DNA of 64,000 nucleotides from Microcaldota archaeon (GTDB lineage: Archaea > Micrarchaeota > Micrarchaeia > Micrarchaeales > Micrarchaeaceae): the NCBI GenBank assembly GCA_021797895.1, contig JAJZYW010000002.1:1-64000 (forward strand), read 5' to 3'. Below the pieces are notes generated by a model. The model searched no databases and had not been told where the DNA came from. It was given only the letters and a program-made list of their open reading frames with translations. Position 1 is the first letter of the stretch. Each line of letters begins with the position of its first letter. A program made the position numbers and the translations under genes. Below are positions 40,712 through 50,502 of this stretch, piece after piece.

Positions 40712-41962
40712 TCAGTGCCTGTACCCCCAGAATATGCCGATCGTGTTCGCCAGGTTGGAGAACAGCACTACTAGGAATATTGTGTCGACGAATCCCGGTA
40801 TGGCTATCCCAAGAGTCAGCGGCACGGCGGCTATGACAGTCGGGGCTAGGCCCCTGGATATGTTGAAGGATATGAAGGACTTCTCCCTCCTCGCCAGCTT
40901 TCCATCCTTCGATATGTAGTCGCTTAGTATCGGCATGAAGGCTACTCTAGCAAGCGCGAATATGGCGACGAAGCCGAATGATATTACAAGCATAACTGGG
41001 GTAACCTGGCTGACGCTGAAAAGGAGCCCGAGGTAAACGAAGAAGAAGGTGCTGACGAAGAACACTATCTCCTTCTGGTAGCTCTTTATGTGCTCAGCCT
41101 CGTCCCCAAGCGCGAAATGCCTCTGCAGGAATGTCGGTGTGTGCACGGACAACGGCTTCTTGCTCCTCGCTCCAAGATTCGAGATCAGAAGCCCGAATAT
41201 GAAGACGGTTATCGCGCCGTTGAATCCTATCTGCTGCGAGCCGCCGTATGTCGCGAGAACCATTGCGATTGTGAGCATCCACGTATAGCTCCTGCTCTGC
41301 TCCTCGAACCTGTTGAGAATGTAGAGCCAGAAGAGCGCGAATATCACCGCAAGAATAGCAGAGCCGAACAGGTTGCTCACCACTATCGAGGCTATCCCGC
41401 CAACGGTTACATTGCCTGACACCACTATCTGGAGAAGCACGAGAGGCACCAGAAGGGTGAGTATGTCCGACGCTATCGCCTCGAACCTTAGCGTCGTCTT
41501 GAGCTCCTCCGATATGCCGACCAGGCTGGTAAGCATCGGCACTATGACTGTGCTCGGCCCGGCGATGGCGAAGCCGAATATGAAAGCTATGAGGAGCTGG
41601 AAGTGCAGGACGAAGAACCCTATCAGCGATGATATGATACCGACGGCAAAGGTGAGGCCGAAGGTGTACTTGGAGGCGTTTTTGAGAACCTTGCGCAGCT
41701 CGGCGTAGTTCATGTTCAGCCCTACATCGAAAAGTATGAATGATACAGCCACTCCGGTTATAAGCGAGCTGAGGCTGCTCACGAGGCTGCCGCTCCCGGT
41801 GCCTATTATGTGGAGCAGTGGCCCTATCAGCACTCCGATGAGCATGAGTGGCATTATGTTTGCTATCTTGAGCTTGCTGAAGAGCGCGTTGAGTATGAAC
41901 CCTATGAACACTATGCTCGCGAAGAACAGGAAGGCCAGGTTTCCGTTTATCATCAGTCGCAC
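40712..41962 (-). CDS. CPA2-type Na+(K+)/H+ antiporter
   Basis: About 12 TM, FGFAIAGPSTVIVPMLTSLVGISEELKTTLRFEAIASDILTLLVPLVL; likely ATG 41953. Confidence 0.9.
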   Translation of the reverse strand: MRLMINGNLAFLFFASIVFIGFILNALFSKLKIANIMPLMLIGVLIGPLLHIIGTGSGSLVSSLSSLITGVAVSFILFDVGLNMNYAELRKVLKNASKYTFGLTFAVGIISSLIGFFVLHFQLLIAFIFGFAIAGPSTVIVPMLTSLVGISEELKTTLRFEAIASDILTLLVPLVLLQIVVSGNVTVGGIASIVVSNLFGSAILAVIFALFWLYILNRFEEQSRSYTWMLTIAMVLATYGGSQQIGFNGAITVFIFGLLISNLGARSKKPLSVHTPTFLQRHFALGDEAEHIKSYQKEIVFFVSTFFFVYLGLLFSVSQVTPVMLVISFGFVAIFALARVAFMPILSDYISKDGKLARREKSFISFNISRGLAPTVIAAVPLTLGIAIPGFVDTIFLVVLFSNLANTIGIFWGYRH

Positions 41963-41965
41963 CTT

Positions 41966-43537
41966 TCAGAGCAGGCGTTGCCCGGCTCCATCCATATTGC
42001 TATCATAATGGTTAAATGCCTTTTTGGAGAGCGATTCGTTTATCTGAGAAACTATGTCGTGCATCTTTCCCTCCCTGCTCTTAGATACAAGAAGATAGCG
42101 CTCGTCCTTTGTGCCGCGTGCCACCATTATCACAACGTTGCCGAAGTTCATCCTGCCTGCGCGTCCCATCCTCTGTATTGTCCGTATCTCGCTCGGGACA
42201 GGCTCGTAAAACACAACTGCATCTACGCCGGGTATGTCGAGCCCCTCTTCCGCTATAGATGTGGCTACCAGGACCCTGAACTTGCCGGCGCGGAAATCCG
42301 CTATCACCCTCTGCTGGTCTGCGATTGTGACGCCCTCCTTCTTGCCTACGAACTGCATAGCGCTTATTCCGGACGAATTGAGCATCTCTGCAAGCTTCTG
42401 CGTGGTTGACCTGTACTGCGCGAAGACTATGACGCTGGAATTTGGAAACTTGTCGCGTATCACTTCGACTGTCCTGCGCATCTTTGGGTGCTCCTCTCCG
42501 GATGCGAGCGCTGCCCTCGCCGCCTCCACCGCCAGCTTCACAGACTGGTTGGACAGTATGCTCTGCACAACCCTGCTCTTCTTCTCGCGCATCTCGAGCG
42601 AATTCATGTAGGAGACAAAGGGATAGAGCCCCTCGACGTTCGCCATGTCGTAAGCGTGCAGCAGATCGAGTATGTAAACGTAGTGCTGCAGCGCCGCGAA
42701 CTTGTAGTTCTCAGCCTTCAGGCCGGAGATTATCCTGCCTATCTCTATCAGCCTGCCCTTCGGCATCGTCTCGAAGTTCTTGAATGGGCAGAGCCCCATG
42801 CCGTTGAGCTTCGCAAGATGCTCGCTTATGATCGGGGCGAGAAGCGACGAAATTCTTGAAACTACAGGCCCCTTGTCGACATATACGACCTCATTGCTCT
42901 TCCCAAGCACGTACTTTGCCACGTCCGGATCGAAGCGTGACCTTATCTCTATCGACTCTATCCCCAGTATTGCCACAAGAGTTTCTATGTTCCTCTTCTT
43001 GCTTCCGGGCGAGGCGGTCATTCCCATTATCTGCACGCCGTGCTCCTTGCATTCGTCTGCAACGAACGTGTAGGCGTACTTGCCCATCGCCCTGTGGCAT
43101 TCGTCGAATACGCACAAGCCGAAATCCCACATCGAGAGCCTCCCCGCCTTGATGTCGTTGGCTATTGTTTGCGGCGTGGCGACTATGATGCGCGCGTCGT
43201 CCTCCTCGCGCATGCGCTCCTTTGCGGCTACCCTTCCAGTAAGAAGACGTATCCATCCGCTCTCCACCTTGAGCATCTTCGACAGCGTGACGTAGTGCTG
43301 CTCGCTGAGCGGCTTCGTCGGCGCCAGTATTAGGGCCTTCTTGTGGCCATAAAGGCACTTAGCCATCGCAAACACGGAGATAAGCGTCTTGCCCAATCCC
43401 GTTGGTAGCACTACTAGTGTGTTCTTCCCGGAGAAGACGCTCTTCGCTATGTTTATCTGGTACTCCCTCGGCTCGACGCCTTCGAGGTTCACAAGCGAAT
43501 CGTACGGGCTGAGCGCTTCCCATTTCGTGGCTGCCAA
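41966..43537 (-). CDS. Hef/FANCM-type SF2 helicase without nuclease domain
   Basis: VVLPTGLGKTLISV, FDECHRAMGKYAYTFVA, MTASPGSKKRN, ATSIAEEGLDIPGVDAVVFYEPVPSEIRTIQRMGRAGR; C-terminus ends soon after helicase core. Confidence 0.9.
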   Translation of the reverse strand: MAATKWEALSPYDSLVNLEGVEPREYQINIAKSVFSGKNTLVVLPTGLGKTLISVFAMAKCLYGHKKALILAPTKPLSEQHYVTLSKMLKVESGWIRLLTGRVAAKERMREEDDARIIVATPQTIANDIKAGRLSMWDFGLCVFDECHRAMGKYAYTFVADECKEHGVQIMGMTASPGSKKRNIETLVAILGIESIEIRSRFDPDVAKYVLGKSNEVVYVDKGPVVSRISSLLAPIISEHLAKLNGMGLCPFKNFETMPKGRLIEIGRIISGLKAENYKFAALQHYVYILDLLHAYDMANVEGLYPFVSYMNSLEMREKKSRVVQSILSNQSVKLAVEAARAALASGEEHPKMRRTVEVIRDKFPNSSVIVFAQYRSTTQKLAEMLNSSGISAMQFVGKKEGVTIADQQRVIADFRAGKFRVLVATSIAEEGLDIPGVDAVVFYEPVPSEIRTIQRMGRAGRMNFGNVVIMVARGTKDERYLLVSKSREGKMHDIVSQINESLSKKAFNHYDSNMDGAGQRLL

Positions 43538-43601
43538 GGCTAATCACCCATAGCTTTTTCTCCGATAGATTTATTATAAATGCGCAATCATAATTAAGCA
43601 T

Positions 43602-45185
43602 ATGGAATCCTTCGATGACGCCGCGATTGAAACTGGGCTAGGCAGGCTTGCCAAGGCACGGATAGGGGCAGGCGAATATGGCCTGGATGAAAACGAGAAG
43701 GGCATAGTCAAACTCCTCTCAAAGGCGTGCAAGCTGATAGACGAAGTATATATTGAGCAAGTGGCTCCCGGAGCAAATTCCGTCATTGCAGAGCTCTCTG
43801 CGCAGAATGACGATGCAAGCAAGAGGCGGCTTGAGTTCATTTCGTGGAACAAGGGATTCTGGGACAAGCTTGACGGAGACAGGCCTTTCTATGGGAAGGA
43901 GGAATCAGGACCAGGCGCGGCATTCTATCCGAAGGATGCTGCCAAGCAGGAGATCGAAAGGCTTTTGTCCGATCCTGTGCTCGGCAAGGAGGCGAAAGAA
44001 TGCTGCACGATCATAGCCAGAAAAGGAGGCAGCCTAGTCCCAATTAAGTACTCGGAGGCGTTTGACAGCAAGCTCGCAGCAGCTTCAAAGCTGGTGTCGG
44101 AAGCGGCTGCGCTTGCAGATAACGCCTCGCTGCGTGATTACCTGGAAAAGACAGCAAAGGCGCTCATTACAAACGATTACACCGAGCAGCAGATAGCCTG
44201 GCTGCACCTCGATAGCAGGATAGATCCGGTAATCGGGCCGTTCGAAACCTATGAGGACAAGCTCTTCGGTTTGAAGGCTGCGTTCGAGGCATACGTGAAC
44301 GTCAGGGATGATGCCGAAAGCGCTAAGCTCTCCTCATACTCTGCATACCTCAAGGAGATTGACGATTCGATACCGATATCAGGAAGCAAAAACTTCTCGA
44401 GGAAGAGCCAGTCATTCTCCCCAATACTTGTGGTCAACGAGATTTGCTATGGAGGCGAAGCAAACGCAGGCTATGCGACTTCTGCATACAATCTGCCAAA
44501 CGATGAATCGATAAGGAGGGAGCACGGCAGCAAGAAGGTGCTGCTGAAGAACATCATGGACATCAAGTTCGAAAATATAGCTATGCCGATAGCGAAAGAG
44601 CTTCTTTCTCCAGAGCAGCTCGGCATGGTTGACTCTGATGCAGGCTTCAAATTCGTGCTCTTCCATGAGCTTTCTCACGGCCTTGGCCCTGGCGAGATTT
44701 CTGGAGCGGATGGCACCATGACGCCCGTATCGGAAAGGCTGAGGGACCTGTTCTCCCATCTCGAGGAGGCAAGGGCTGACGTGACCGGGGTTTACTGCGG
44801 CATCTACCTTTCCAATATGGGAGTGCTCGGAAAAGGCTTCAAGGAGAAGCTCTACGTGAGCTATCTGGTCTACAACTTGCTGAAGGGGATGCGTGCAGGC
44901 TTAAACGAGGCGCACGCAAAAGGCCAGAGCATACAGTACAATTATCTCGCAAAGCGCGGCGCCATCAGGTTTGACGGCGGAAGATTCTCAGTGGATTTCG
45001 ACAGGTTTGAGAAAACGATGCTGGAGCTGGTTTCGGAGCTCAACGGCATACAGGCTGATGGCGATTACGGGAGAGCGAAGCAATTCAGCGAAGCCTACGC
45101 TTTCATGCCTGATGAGGTGAAAACATCCAATTCGCGCATAGGGCACATACCGGTCGACATAATTCCTGAGCCCGCGCTGCGGTAG
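43602..45185 (+). CDS. M49 (dipeptidyl peptidase III)-like zinc metallopeptidase
   Basis: VLFHELSHGLGPG and SHLEEARADVTG zinc-site motifs. Confidence 0.75.
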   Translation: MESFDDAAIETGLGRLAKARIGAGEYGLDENEKGIVKLLSKACKLIDEVYIEQVAPGANSVIAELSAQNDDASKRRLEFISWNKGFWDKLDGDRPFYGKEESGPGAAFYPKDAAKQEIERLLSDPVLGKEAKECCTIIARKGGSLVPIKYSEAFDSKLAAASKLVSEAAALADNASLRDYLEKTAKALITNDYTEQQIAWLHLDSRIDPVIGPFETYEDKLFGLKAAFEAYVNVRDDAESAKLSSYSAYLKEIDDSIPISGSKNFSRKSQSFSPILVVNEICYGGEANAGYATSAYNLPNDESIRREHGSKKVLLKNIMDIKFENIAMPIAKELLSPEQLGMVDSDAGFKFVLFHELSHGLGPGEISGADGTMTPVSERLRDLFSHLEEARADVTGVYCGIYLSNMGVLGKGFKEKLYVSYLVYNLLKGMRAGLNEAHAKGQSIQYNYLAKRGAIRFDGGRFSVDFDRFEKTMLELVSELNGIQADGDYGRAKQFSEAYAFMPDEVKTSNSRIGHIPVDIIPEPALR

Positions 45186-45227
45186 CAAGGAGATTTTTAT
45201 AGTTTTCCAGTTGATAGTATCAATTGC

Positions 45228-45325
45228 GCCGCTGTAGCTTAGTGGGAGAGCGTCCGGCTGAAGTTCTGCTTGTCAATAGCGGATCAAAAACCGGTAGATC
45301 GCAGGTTCAAATCCTGCCAGCGGCA
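45228..45325 (+). tRNA. tRNA-Phe (GAA) with 26-nt intron at 45264-45289
   Basis: Acceptor GCCGCTG/CAGCGGC, D-arm GCTTAGTGGGAGAGC, anticodon arm TCCGG-CTGAAG//A-CCGGT, T-arm GCAGGTTCAAATCCTGC. Confidence 0.92.
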
Positions 45326-45568
45326 TTCTACCCTCGTCCTTATGCAAGCCTATCGAATTCCTATTTTTTACAAATGAATTATGCACTGGTTCTGGATAAG
45401 GTTTTCTAAAGGAAAATGGCGCCTTGATAATCGGTTGCTTGCGTATGGCTGAAGACCGCAAACGCGGTTTATCGAATGCCAATTTGCATCTTTAGTAAAA
45501 TGGTACAATAAATGCAGCAGTCAGATTTTAAAGGATAGGGCGGCAGCTAAACTATTGGGATTGCAGGT

Positions 45569-46081
45569 GTGTGCATGGATGTGGCAGGAATTGATTACAA
45601 ACCGCGTACGGAGTTTTTGAAGAATGAAATAGCAAGGGCAAATTTCAATAATCCAAAAGGCAGGGAACGGATAATCGCGCTGTGCGAAACAGAGGATAAG
45701 GCGTACAGGTACCAGGTGAAGAATGAGTCAAAGAGGTTCTACGGCTCCTATTCATTTCTATACAATGAGCAGTTTGGTTCATACAGGGAGGAGTATTTTA
45801 AAATGCTGAAAGAGCTCAGCTATAAGGATTACATAGCAGTCCTGGCAAGGGAGGTATACGCACCAAGTATGTTTGGCGGATGGAGAAAGGGAAAACAGAT
45901 TCCATTGCCGAAGGGAATAAGCAAGGAGGATAAAGCGGAGATCCTTAAAGTTGCGAAAGCCATGTATGAAAAGCAGGCTGAAGAGCAAACGGAGGAATCG
46001 AGGATTAAGAAGCAAAATGAGAGGGAGGAGCTTCTCAAATTCTATAGGTGGTGGATTAAGAATGAAGGAGCGAAACGCTAG
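45569..46081 (+). CDS. Hypothetical protein
   Basis: 170-aa ORF, rather AT-rich, downstream of tRNA-Phe; no recognised motif. Confidence 0.5.
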   Translation: MCMDVAGIDYKPRTEFLKNEIARANFNNPKGRERIIALCETEDKAYRYQVKNESKRFYGSYSFLYNEQFGSYREEYFKMLKELSYKDYIAVLAREVYAPSMFGGWRKGKQIPLPKGISKEDKAEILKVAKAMYEKQAEEQTEESRIKKQNEREELLKFYRWWIKNEGAKR

Positions 46082-46150
46082 CCTCGTTCCCGGATGGGTA
46101 AAAGCCTTGCTTACATTATTAAATTTTTCCAACGCTTCTTAATCGGTGCA

Positions 46151-47464
46151 ATGGAGAAGTATGATGTCGTTGTAGTGGGCAGCGGCCCGGCGGGAATCGG
46201 CGCGGCTTTTTCCGCAGCAAAGCTCGGCCTAAAGACAGCTATACTTGAAAGGGGCAACTTTGTCGGAGGCAGGATAACAGCCGGCTACAACCTCCTTATA
46301 GAAGGATTGTATACGGAGGATAGCGCAACCAAGCTCGTAGGTGGAATCGCTGACGAGCTCATAGCGAGGATGCAGAAGGAGGGAGGTGCGCGGACAAATG
46401 ATGACAAGAGCATATCGCTGAGGCAGGAGGTGGCGAGGCTGGTGCTCGGGACTATGGCTGCGGAGCTTAAGATAGACGTCTACCTCGGCTCGCTGGTTGA
46501 TGGAGTTGAGACGGAGGGCACTGAAGTGGGCTCCGTATATTTCTCAGGTAAGAACGGATGGACCCAGGTAGGCTCGAAAATATTCATAGACGCAAGCGGT
46601 GACGCGGACATGGAGTCGCTCATAGGGCTTGGCACCCTGGCGAGCGAGGAGGAGAAACACCATTATGCCAGGCTCCCGTTCAGGATCTCTGGAGTGGATG
46701 AGGCAAAGCTTGCCGATTTCGCAGCCAAGTCTCCCGATAAGCTGTCGATAACAAAGGGCAAGGACGGCAGGGTGGAAACAGTGCAGATGCACGAGCAGCT
46801 GGCTCTCGCCGCGCAGCAGAGCTGCAAATTCCAGCCGCCTACGGGTGACAGGAGGATACTATATGCGACTCCAGTGCAGGGCGAGTTCGTATGTACGGCT
46901 CCGAGGATAGCGGTTCAGAACTTTGCAAGCGGCTACGAAAAATATTATTCCGCCGAGATAGCGACAAGGGAGGCATTCGCACTCCACTGGTTCCTTAAGT
47001 CGTCAGTGCCGGGATTCGCCGGCTCGAGGATAGAAGACACTGCGCACGAGCTGCTCCTCGGGAACACGCGGAGCGCGACGTGCGAATACATGATAACCGA
47101 GGCGGACGTTGCAGCCTCAAAGAAGTTTTACGACGGAATAGCGAGATGCGGCACGCCTATGGAGCTGCACGACGAGAAGCAGGGCGTAGCATACAAGTAT
47201 CCCGAATCAGGAAAGGGATCATGGTTCCAGGTGCCGTACGGTGCAATGACCGTCAAGAACATAGACAACCTGCTCGTTGCGGGAAGGTGCATATGCGCCG
47301 AAGCAGGAGCGCAGAGCAGCATAAGGAACACTGCGACCTCATTGGCCACAGGGCAGGCTGCTGCGACTGCCGCGTATCTATCCTTCAAATTCAAGACCAA
47401 GCTGAAGAAGCTTGACCCGAAGCTCCTTCAGGGAACGCTGAAGGAGCAGGGCTGCATAATATGA
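46151..47464 (+). CDS. FAD-dependent oxidoreductase (FAD_oxidored-like)
   Basis: YDVVVVGSGPAGIGAAFSAAKLGLKTAILERGNFVGG; IDNLLVAGRCICAEAGAQSSIRNTATSLATGQAA. Confidence 0.93.
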   Translation: MEKYDVVVVGSGPAGIGAAFSAAKLGLKTAILERGNFVGGRITAGYNLLIEGLYTEDSATKLVGGIADELIARMQKEGGARTNDDKSISLRQEVARLVLGTMAAELKIDVYLGSLVDGVETEGTEVGSVYFSGKNGWTQVGSKIFIDASGDADMESLIGLGTLASEEEKHHYARLPFRISGVDEAKLADFAAKSPDKLSITKGKDGRVETVQMHEQLALAAQQSCKFQPPTGDRRILYATPVQGEFVCTAPRIAVQNFASGYEKYYSAEIATREAFALHWFLKSSVPGFAGSRIEDTAHELLLGNTRSATCEYMITEADVAASKKFYDGIARCGTPMELHDEKQGVAYKYPESGKGSWFQVPYGAMTVKNIDNLLVAGRCICAEAGAQSSIRNTATSLATGQAAATAAYLSFKFKTKLKKLDPKLLQGTLKEQGCII

Positions 47465-47479
47465 GCATGGCAAGCAGCG

Positions 47480-48478
47480 CTATCTGCCAAGCATCCTAGT
47501 CCCGAGGGCGTCCAGGCCGGCGCGGAATGCGAAATCCGATACTTTAAGCATGGAGCTCTGAAGAGCCCCGAGCTTTGCCTCTTTTGATATGAAGAGCACG
47601 AATCCCTGCGAACCCCCTCCGAGGAGCCTTCCCGCTGCTGCCCCGTGCAGCATTCCCTTCCTTATTATCGAATCCACTAAGCTGTTTGATACGGAAGAGC
47701 CCAGCCCTTTTTTGACCGACCATCCATGGTTGACTGCGGCGCAGAACGCCTCAGCGTCTTCATGCAAAACCGCTTCGCGCAGGTCTAGCGCGACCTCCTT
47801 CAAAGAGATCAGGCTCTCTATGGTCCTGCTGTCGCCTTTTGCGGCTGCCGAAGCCTGTTCGCACAGTATCTCGCCGCTATACCTCGACCTGCCTGTGTAT
47901 ACAAGCAGTATGTTGGACATCAATCCCTCGATGAAGCGGGAATGCTTGGGGAACCTTTCTATTTTCACAATGTCGCCATCAAAGGACATGAACTTGAACC
48001 CGCCGTGGGCTATCGCATACGGGTCCTGCATCCCCAGCAGGACGCCAAGCCCCTCCCTCTCCGAATCGTATGCCATCCTCGCTATGCGGTCAGGGCTTGG
48101 CTTCGAGCCAGAAAGGTGCAGCAGCATTGCGGAGATTGCCGTCATCATGGCGCTTGAGGATGCGAGCCCGGAGCCTGGAGGCACGTCGCCGTTGATCCTA
48201 GCCCTGCCTCGGACTATGCCGTGCTTCTCCATGAGAGACATTATCCCTTCCATGCCTGAGCCGCCGCGCGCCGAGCCCATCAGGCTCCTTACGTAATCGC
48301 GGGAGGAAAGCTCGAGTGGCATGCTGTCAGGCAAATACGAGACTGTCACGCCCAGGTCTATTGTGGTGTTGAGCGCCGCGCCGCCATACCTTTCTGGGAA
48401 AGGCGGTATGTCGGTGCCTCCTCCGCCGAAGCTCACCCTCAGCGGGCTGTAGAATATGATACCTTTTTTTACATGCAT
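47480..48478 (-). CDS. GHMP kinase, heptose-7-phosphate kinase (HddA)-like
   Basis: SPLRVSFGGGGTDIPPF, DVPPGSGLASSSAM, GRLLGGGSQGFVLF. Confidence 0.9.
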   Translation of the reverse strand: MHVKKGIIFYSPLRVSFGGGGTDIPPFPERYGGAALNTTIDLGVTVSYLPDSMPLELSSRDYVRSLMGSARGGSGMEGIMSLMEKHGIVRGRARINGDVPPGSGLASSSAMMTAISAMLLHLSGSKPSPDRIARMAYDSEREGLGVLLGMQDPYAIAHGGFKFMSFDGDIVKIERFPKHSRFIEGLMSNILLVYTGRSRYSGEILCEQASAAAKGDSRTIESLISLKEVALDLREAVLHEDAEAFCAAVNHGWSVKKGLGSSVSNSLVDSIIRKGMLHGAAAGRLLGGGSQGFVLFISKEAKLGALQSSMLKVSDFAFRAGLDALGTRMLGR

Positions 48479-48511
48479 GCTTTCACGCGGTGCGATGCGG
48501 CAGCGCACGGT

Positions 48512-48781
48512 TCACTTCTTCGGTATGCTCTTCATCATCTCTGAGAATGAGCCCTCAAGCTCCTCTATTGCAGACTGCAGCGCATCTGCAGGCTTTTTCT
48601 TTGAGGTCTTTATTACCAGCGTAGGCTTGCCAGTCTGCGGATGGTCGCGGCTCACTCCTGCAAATGAGACGTCGGACTCTGTCAGCAGCTGCGAAGCAAG
48701 CATCTCGGCTATTGTTGAATCGGTACCCTCGAATTCCAGGACAAGCTCCTTTCCCTCGTTTTTCAGCACGTTTGTCTTCAT
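48512..48781 (-). CDS. rpoL: DNA-directed RNA polymerase subunit L
   Basis: MKTNVLKNEGKELVLEFEGTDSTIAEMLASQLLTESDVSFAGVSRDHPQTGKPTLVIKT. Confidence 0.92.
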   Translation of the reverse strand: MKTNVLKNEGKELVLEFEGTDSTIAEMLASQLLTESDVSFAGVSRDHPQTGKPTLVIKTSKKKPADALQSAIEELEGSFSEMMKSIPKK

Positions 48782-49425
48782 TGAACCATCTCTTCCTTCT
48801 TCCCAGTTATGAATGTGATTACGTCCTTCAGGTTGTTGTACATGGCGCTCACCTTCCTTCTCTCCGCGTGCCTGCAGTTGGTGCAGTATAGCACTCCGGG
48901 GTTGTCTCCAGGAACCAGAGGCGTGTTGCAGAACTCGCACTTGGCGTGTATGACTCCGCACTCCCTGTCCCTCAAGCCGAGAAGGTACGTATCGCCTTCC
49001 GCGCTGAGTATCGTCGCAAGCACTATGTCGCCGACCTTGTACTGGGGCGCCTCTGGCATGCCGTGGTCCCTTCTGTCGCGCATATGAGGAGGACCTCTTC
49101 CCCTGCTGTCAGCCTTTATGATTATCTTTCCGCTCTTAAGCGCAACGTAGACCTTGCCGTTCATCTCCAGCTGGTCTATCTTGACGAACATGACGCTCTT
49201 CACGTCGTCTGTTATCTCTCCGACTACGTACATGCCGCGCTCGAATCCGACAACCTCGTGCTTAGAGTCTATGCCTATCTTGCCGTCGAACGCCTTTGGC
49301 TTTCCAATGGCAGCTGCGTATATCTCGCCGTTCTCAGCGTAAGTGTTGGAGTATGGCAATCCCTCTTCCTCCATGGCGATTCTGTCGCCGGGAAACACAA
49401 GCCCAGCTTGATTGTTCTCTTCCAA
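48778..49425 (-). CDS. csl4: Exosome RNA-binding protein Csl4
   Basis: FPGDRIAMEEE, S1-like VGDIVLATILSAEGDTYLLGL, zinc ribbon CEFCNTPL..YCTNCRHAERRKVS. Confidence 0.92.
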   Translation of the reverse strand: MEENNQAGLVFPGDRIAMEEEGLPYSNTYAENGEIYAAAIGKPKAFDGKIGIDSKHEVVGFERGMYVVGEITDDVKSVMFVKIDQLEMNGKVYVALKSGKIIIKADSRGRGPPHMRDRRDHGMPEAPQYKVGDIVLATILSAEGDTYLLGLRDRECGVIHAKCEFCNTPLVPGDNPGVLYCTNCRHAERRKVSAMYNNLKDVITFITGKKEEMVQ

Positions 49426-49480
49426 AATAACACCAATTAGAAACCAGTTTACTTATAAACATTAGATATTATAAATTTAT

Positions 49481-50212
49481 ATGATTATTGGTGCGTCTAT
49501 GGACAGGCTTACCTTCAACGGCGTTGAACTTCCTGTGAGGATACTAGAAACAGGGAACCGCAACGCATATGCGAGGATACGCGACATGGAGGTCATAATA
49601 AGCGTGCCGCGCAGAATCAAAGGAGAAAAGCGCGACGACGTAGTCTCGAAGCTCTCTGAAAGCCTGAAGCGCTCGCTGGAGCGCAGCCCTGGAAAGATGC
49701 TGGGCTTCAGCAGGGAGCGATTCAGGGACGGGCAGGAGCTTGCGGCGCCCGGCTTGTCACTCAAGCTCTCCATATCGCAATGCGGGAAAAGGTTCAGCTC
49801 CTCCGTCAGAGAAGGAGTGCTGGCGATATGGGTGCCAGAATCTGAGCGGATGGATGGCAGCAAAGCCTCCTCCTACATGCACATGGCAGTTTCAAGGGCA
49901 TTCCTTCCTTCCGTATCCGCATATGTTGAAAGGCTGAATGCGGAGCGCTTCGGCTCCAGGCTCGGCAGGGTGCGCATAGGCAGGGGCATGACGACACTCG
50001 GATCGTGCGACTCCTTCAACAACATAACGCTTAACTCCAGGCTATTCGCGATGGGCCCCTATGCTTTGGAGTACGTGGCTGTGCATGAGCTTGCCCACAC
50101 GCGTTTCCACAACCACTCGAAAAGGTTTTGGGGCGAGGTTGAGCGAGCCCTGCCTGATTATAGGGAAAGGAAGGTATGGATTTTCAGGGAAGGATGGAGG
50201 CTCGAAGCCTAA
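49481..50212 (+). CDS. YgjP/WLM-type metal-dependent hydrolase (DUF45)
   Basis: EYVAVHELAHTRFHNHSKRFWGEVERALPDYRERKVW. Confidence 0.9.
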   Translation: MIIGASMDRLTFNGVELPVRILETGNRNAYARIRDMEVIISVPRRIKGEKRDDVVSKLSESLKRSLERSPGKMLGFSRERFRDGQELAAPGLSLKLSISQCGKRFSSSVREGVLAIWVPESERMDGSKASSYMHMAVSRAFLPSVSAYVERLNAERFGSRLGRVRIGRGMTTLGSCDSFNNITLNSRLFAMGPYALEYVAVHELAHTRFHNHSKRFWGEVERALPDYRERKVWIFREGWRLEA

Positions 50213-50317
50213 ACCGCGCTGCCATAAGAAAGGGCAGACCGTGGTTCGCAGTAGAGCGCAGAAATGCTTAAAAACTCATGCTGTGATGCGTATTCAGTGA
50301 ATTAATAGGTGAAAAAT

Positions 50318-50482
50318 ATGGATCCAGGACGCGGAAGCAGTGGTTTGGTTGGCGAGGGTAAGGATGACCCGGGACGCGGAAACAGTGGCTTTGTTGGAAA
50401 GGGCAAAGATGATCCTGAGCGTGGAAGCACAGGTTTTGTTGGTGAAGGCAAGGATGACCCAGGACGCGGAGACACAGGCTGA
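50318..50482 (+). CDS. 54-aa tandem-repeat peptide, 3.5 x 15-aa DPGRGxTGFVGEGKD units
   Basis: MDPGRGSSGLVGEGKD-DPGRGNSGFVGKGKD-DPERGSTGFVGEGKD-DPGRGDTG*; preceded by aggtgaaaaatATG like other genes here (e.g. atpK); differences between repeat units are frequently synonymous. Confidence 0.65.
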   Translation: MDPGRGSSGLVGEGKDDPGRGNSGFVGKGKDDPERGSTGFVGEGKDDPGRGDTG

Positions 50483-50502
50483 ACAGATTTTTCTTGTTGG
50501 CT

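Noticed and set aside
50318-50482. Regular 45-bp repeats resembling a short CRISPR-like or minisatellite array
   Set aside because: Repeats are contiguous without spacers, are multiples of three and lie in one open frame; no cas genes in the window.
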